Below, piece after piece: positions 5,082 to 6,963 of a DNA stretch of 6,963 bases. A program made the translations under genes and the position numbers. The notes under the pieces are model-generated. The model had not been told where the DNA came from. It saw nothing but the letters and a program-made list of their open reading frames with translations, and ran no database searches. How positions within the stretch are numbered: the first letter of the stretch is position 1; every line of letters starts with the position of its first letter. The stretch comes from an uncultured Eubacteriales bacterium (GTDB taxonomy: Bacteria; Bacillota; Clostridia; Lachnospirales; CAG-274), in NCBI GenBank assembly GCA_902497185.1, contig CABVEG010000090.1:1-6963 (forward strand). Reading direction: 5' to 3'.

Positions 5082-5748
5082 AAAATTTGCTGTCACTGTC
5101 AAGAAGAAGCGATACGGATAAGTTACCGTTTCTGCATCTTAATTCATCAATAAACTCCTTTGTTGACACATCCTTTTTTAATATGAGCTTGTAGTCAAGC
5201 TCGTAAATGCTGCCAAGGTCAAGGGTTGAAACCTTTATCAACTTATGGGAAACAGAATGCTTTTCTATAAGCTCATCAAAGGCACCTTCAAAGTCGAGAT
5301 TTTCAGGTACAAGTATTTTCAATACTCTTTTCAGAGTTTTTGTGCCGCCGAATTTAAGTTTTGTAAGTATTGCCATTACTGCACAGAGGAAAAGCGTGAA
5401 TATGACTGCACATAAGTAGTAGCTTATTCCACAGGCAAGACCTATAGCAACAGTTGCAAATATATATGCTATGTTTTTGGGACTTCCCGGTTCACTTCTG
5501 AAACGTACAAGGGCAAAAGCACCACTTATGCTTAAAGCTGATGCAATACTGTTGCCAACAAGCATAATTACAACGGCAGCTACTACAGGAACTATAACAA
5601 GAGTATAGCAAAGACTGTGGTTATAATCCTCTCTGTCGGCTGTGTACATATATGTAAAGCTGACTATAAGTCCCAGTATAAAGGCAACAATCATAGTTTC
5701 TATTGTGTTTATATTTGAGTATATAACTCCCGTAATGTTATTAAGCAT
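5080..5748 (-). CDS. DUF4956 family membrane protein, partner of the VTC-domain protein
   Basis: The 222-residue protein has a membrane half and a cytoplasmic half. Hydrophobic segments lie near residues 17-36, 47-65, 68-82, 94-109 and 110-128. The diagnostic DUF4956 stretch ALVRFRSEPGSPKNIAYIF (79-97) sits in a loop between them and is followed by ATVAIGLACGISYY. Residues about 145-222 form a soluble domain with alternating strand and helix segments (KLIKVSTLDLG, YELDYKLILKKDVSTKEFIDELR, NLSVSLLLDSD), resembling an ACT-like fold. The family is characteristically encoded next to VTC-domain proteins, as here, where its ATG overlaps the VTC stop by 8 bases. CTCCTT at 5759-5764 (AAGGAG on the minus strand) is the ribosome site, about ten bases from the start. 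Molecular function is unknown; membrane anchoring or transport linked to polyphosphate is an inference. Confidence 0.9.
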   Translation of the reverse strand: MLNNITGVIYSNINTIETMIVAFILGLIVSFTYMYTADREDYNHSLCYTLVIVPVVAAVVIMLVGNSIASALSISGAFALVRFRSEPGSPKNIAYIFATVAIGLACGISYYLCAVIFTLFLCAVMAILTKLKFGGTKTLKRVLKILVPENLDFEGAFDELIEKHSVSHKLIKVSTLDLGSIYELDYKLILKKDVSTKEFIDELRCRNGNLSVSLLLDSDSKF

Positions 5749-6478
5749 ATTTTCTTATCTCCTTATATCCATTTTTAATGTAATTAGTATATTCTGTGCC
5801 ATATTTTGAAAAGCTTGTTTTTTCAAGGTTATATTTTCTTAATATTGCAATAAACCACAAAGGCATTCTTTCGCTGTATTTAACCTCCATAATCATTTTA
5901 TCTTCATCAATAACTCTTTCACCGAAAACACCGTATTCAAGATTTGTATCTTCTCTTCTCGATATAATATTTTTGTCAAAGGTTAGTCTGAATTCGGGAT
6001 TTTCTGCACCAAAGAAAGCACGTCTTTCATAAGAAAGAAAAACCTTTGGTTGGATTTTGTAATTTTTTATGGAATAGCTTAATTCCTGCATAATTTGCGG
6101 GTTCATATATTCCTTTATTTCACCTATATTGCCGGTAGCTGCAAATTTGTAGGCTTCGTGTAATTTAAGTGTTGTTCTTCTTTTGTATACGCATCCTTTA
6201 AATTTTTTCTTTATTTCAAGAAAAACAAATGAATTTTTGGAAGGTGTTCCATAGGAACGTAGCCTTATTTTTTCTTTGTATTCAGGCTTTTGCAATGATG
6301 TTCTTATTAAATTATTGTCTTCTGTGTCATAGTAAATATTGCAAATTTGATAAAAGCTGTTATTTTTGCTGTATTCGTCAGCTATAATTTTATTTGCTGA
6401 ATCCCTAATTATATTTTCGTATACTTCTTTAGTTACAATATATTTTTCTTCTTTCCTGCTGAAAACTTCTTTAGCCAT
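5741..6478 (-). CDS. VTC domain protein, polyphosphate polymerase-like
   Basis: The 245-residue protein consists of a single VTC catalytic-type domain of the triphosphate tunnel metalloenzyme superfamily. In yeast Vtc4 this domain makes polyphosphate from ATP. Tunnel-lining charged residues are present in order: RKEEKY (8-13), KIRLRSYG (70-77, R72 and R74), FLEIKKK (86-92, E88 and K90), YKRRTTLKL (98-106), LSYERRAFFG (148-157), the acidic/basic strand MIMEVKYSE (195-203) and the C-terminal SFSKYG with K225. The key basic and acidic positions therefore look intact. No signal peptide or membrane helix is seen; it is probably cytoplasmic and may associate with the DUF4956 membrane partner encoded downstream. 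The start ATG has AAAGGAG nine bases upstream (6488-6494). Bacterial homologues are mostly unproven as polymerases, so substrate and product remain inferred. Confidence 0.9.
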   Translation of the reverse strand: MAKEVFSRKEEKYIVTKEVYENIIRDSANKIIADEYSKNNSFYQICNIYYDTEDNNLIRTSLQKPEYKEKIRLRSYGTPSKNSFVFLEIKKKFKGCVYKRRTTLKLHEAYKFAATGNIGEIKEYMNPQIMQELSYSIKNYKIQPKVFLSYERRAFFGAENPEFRLTFDKNIISRREDTNLEYGVFGERVIDEDKMIMEVKYSERMPLWFIAILRKYNLEKTSFSKYGTEYTNYIKNGYKEIRKYA

Positions 6479-6508
6479 AATATATCTCTCCTTTCAAATC
6501 ACGTTTTT

Positions 6509-6537
6509 ATTTTACATATTCAAAATTAGACTGTCAT
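6509..6537 (-). promoter_or_regulatory. Promoter of the VTC-DUF4956 operon
   Basis: Minus-strand ATGACA (6537-6532), a 17-base spacer and TAAAAT (6514-6509), each matching five of six consensus positions. The start site should be near 6502, giving a leader of about 24 bases that carries AAAGGAG. The -10 overlaps a plus-strand TTTACA (6511-6516), the same motif that recurs in the repeat array farther upstream of this operon. Confidence 0.6.
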
Positions 6538-6542
6538 TTTAT

Positions 6543-6586
6543 AAGAATTAGAAAATAATTAGAATTTACATAAATTTTACACAGAA
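6543..6586. repeat. Four tandem 11-bp units, PhoP/OmpR-type candidate regulator site
   Basis: Read in 11-base steps the plus strand gives AAGAATTAGAA (6543), AATAATTAGAA (6554), TTTACATAAAT (6565) and TTTACACAGAA (6576). The first two differ at one base; the last two share TTTACA with a 5-base gap, which matches the direct-repeat form of the Bacillus PhoP box (TTWAYA-N5-TTWAYA). Farther left, TTTACA recurs at 6511 and AAAATTAGA at 6522, about 21 bases (two helical turns) from the block. Such phasing is typical of OmpR/PhoB-family dimers. The region is AT-rich, so chance similarity is possible. Confidence 0.4.
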
Positions 6587-6612
6587 AGGTCAGAATATAT
6601 AGGGGTGAATAT

Positions 6613-6963
6613 ATGCGTGAAAAGATATACCATTTAATATTAAAATCAGATAAAAGAAGTATCAACTATATTTATGATATTTTTATATGTTTTATTTCGT
6701 TTTTAAGTATTTTACCTCTTATGTTTAAAAGAAATCTTCCCAGTTTTCCATTAATTGAAAAAACAACAGTAGCTATACTTGCTCTTGACTATATTTTAAG
6801 ATTTATGGTAAGTGATTATATAATAGGAAGAAAGAGATTGAGCTTTATTATTTATCCTTTTACTATTGGAGCGTTTATTGACCTTATTTCTCTGTTGCCT
6901 TTTGGCAGAATTTTCAGAGTATTCAGAATATTCAAGGTTTTAAGGTATATGGATTTCTTCTTA
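6613..6963 (+). CDS. Voltage-gated ion channel (Ion_trans family), N-terminal part, cut by window end
   Basis: The frame opens at ATG 6613 after AGGGGTG (6601-6607) and is still open at the last base, giving 117 residues of a voltage-sensor domain. S1 spans about 19-38 (YIYDIFICFISFLSILPLMF). S2 spans about 48-67 (IEKTTVAILALDYILRFMVSD) with acidic D59 as a likely charge-pair partner. S3 spans about 80-97 (YPFTIGAFIDLISLLPF) with D90. S4 has basic residues every third position: R99, R102, R105, K108 and R111, a textbook voltage sensor. A short basic N-terminus precedes S1. The pore and selectivity filter lie outside the window, so potassium selectivity is only the commonest outcome for bacterial proteins of this type. 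It is transcribed divergently from the VTC gene across a 134-base spacer. Confidence 0.85.
   Translation, partial: MREKIYHLILKSDKRSINYIYDIFICFISFLSILPLMFKRNLPSFPLIEKTTVAILALDYILRFMVSDYIIGRKRLSFIIYPFTIGAFIDLISLLPFGRIFRVFRIFKVLRYMDFFL

Noticed and set aside
5207..6032. Plus-strand frames at 5207-5419 and 5796-6032
   Set aside because: Antisense to the DUF4956 and VTC genes, which have family motifs and ribosome sites.
6531..6537. CTGTCAT, which equals a half-site of the E. coli Pho box
   Set aside because: There is a single copy with no second half-site at the right distance, it overlaps the -35 of the VTC promoter, and the enteric consensus need not apply in a Firmicute.
6366..6551. Plus-strand frame running from inside the VTC gene across its promoter
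   Set aside because: Low-complexity hydrophobic translation of AT-rich sequence, no ribosome site, overlapping a coding start and a promoter.

Overview
The base composition is AT-rich. Shine-Dalgarno sequences are strong (AAAGGAG, GGAGG), lipoprotein signals are Gram-positive in style, and the intergenic regions are short. Together these point to a low-GC Firmicute, most likely a gut or rumen Clostridia member (Lachnospiraceae or Oscillospiraceae type). This is inference from composition and gene families; no rRNA or other marker is present. I see no tRNA, rRNA, CRISPR array, insertion sequence or phage gene, and no gene-free stretch longer than about 205 bases.

Layout. (1) Bases 1-240 hold the 3' end of a membrane-protein gene, tentatively a CmpB-type permease. 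(2) Bases 445-1317 hold a divergent pair: a minus-strand FMN-binding split-barrel protein (pyridoxamine 5'-phosphate oxidase family) and a plus-strand HxlR-family regulator with one N-terminal cysteine. Overlapping promoters and a perfect 14-bp palindrome lie between them, and the two coding starts carry an identical 22-bp sequence in inverted orientation. (3) Bases 1472-2053 hold a small acidic lipoprotein of unknown function behind a perfect consensus promoter. (4) Bases 2121-5050 hold a four-gene operon: substrate-binding lipoprotein, permease and ATPase of the TrpXYZ-like ABC family (COG2984/COG4120/COG1101), followed by a 95-residue protein of unknown function. It has its own promoter and ends at a strong bidirectional terminator. 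(5) Bases 5080-6478, minus strand, hold a two-gene operon with an 8-bp overlap: a VTC-domain (polyphosphate polymerase-like) protein, then a DUF4956 membrane protein that looks MgtC-like by eye. (6) From 6613 a divergent gene begins that encodes a voltage-sensor ion channel, cut by the window edge after its S4 helix.

How the genes may work together. The ABC operon is a complete importer for a small solute, possibly an aromatic amino acid by family analogy, but no T-box leader is present to support that. The VTC/DUF4956 pair suggests polyphosphate or phosphate-linked membrane physiology. The spacer it shares with the channel carries helically phased direct repeats, including a TTTACA-N5-TTTACA element resembling a Bacillus PhoP box. 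The flavoprotein/HxlR pair looks like a redox-responsive module. Its inverted repeats around the promoters raise the possibility of an invertible segment, which is testable in raw reads. That inverted repeat and the phased repeat array are the two observations most worth following.
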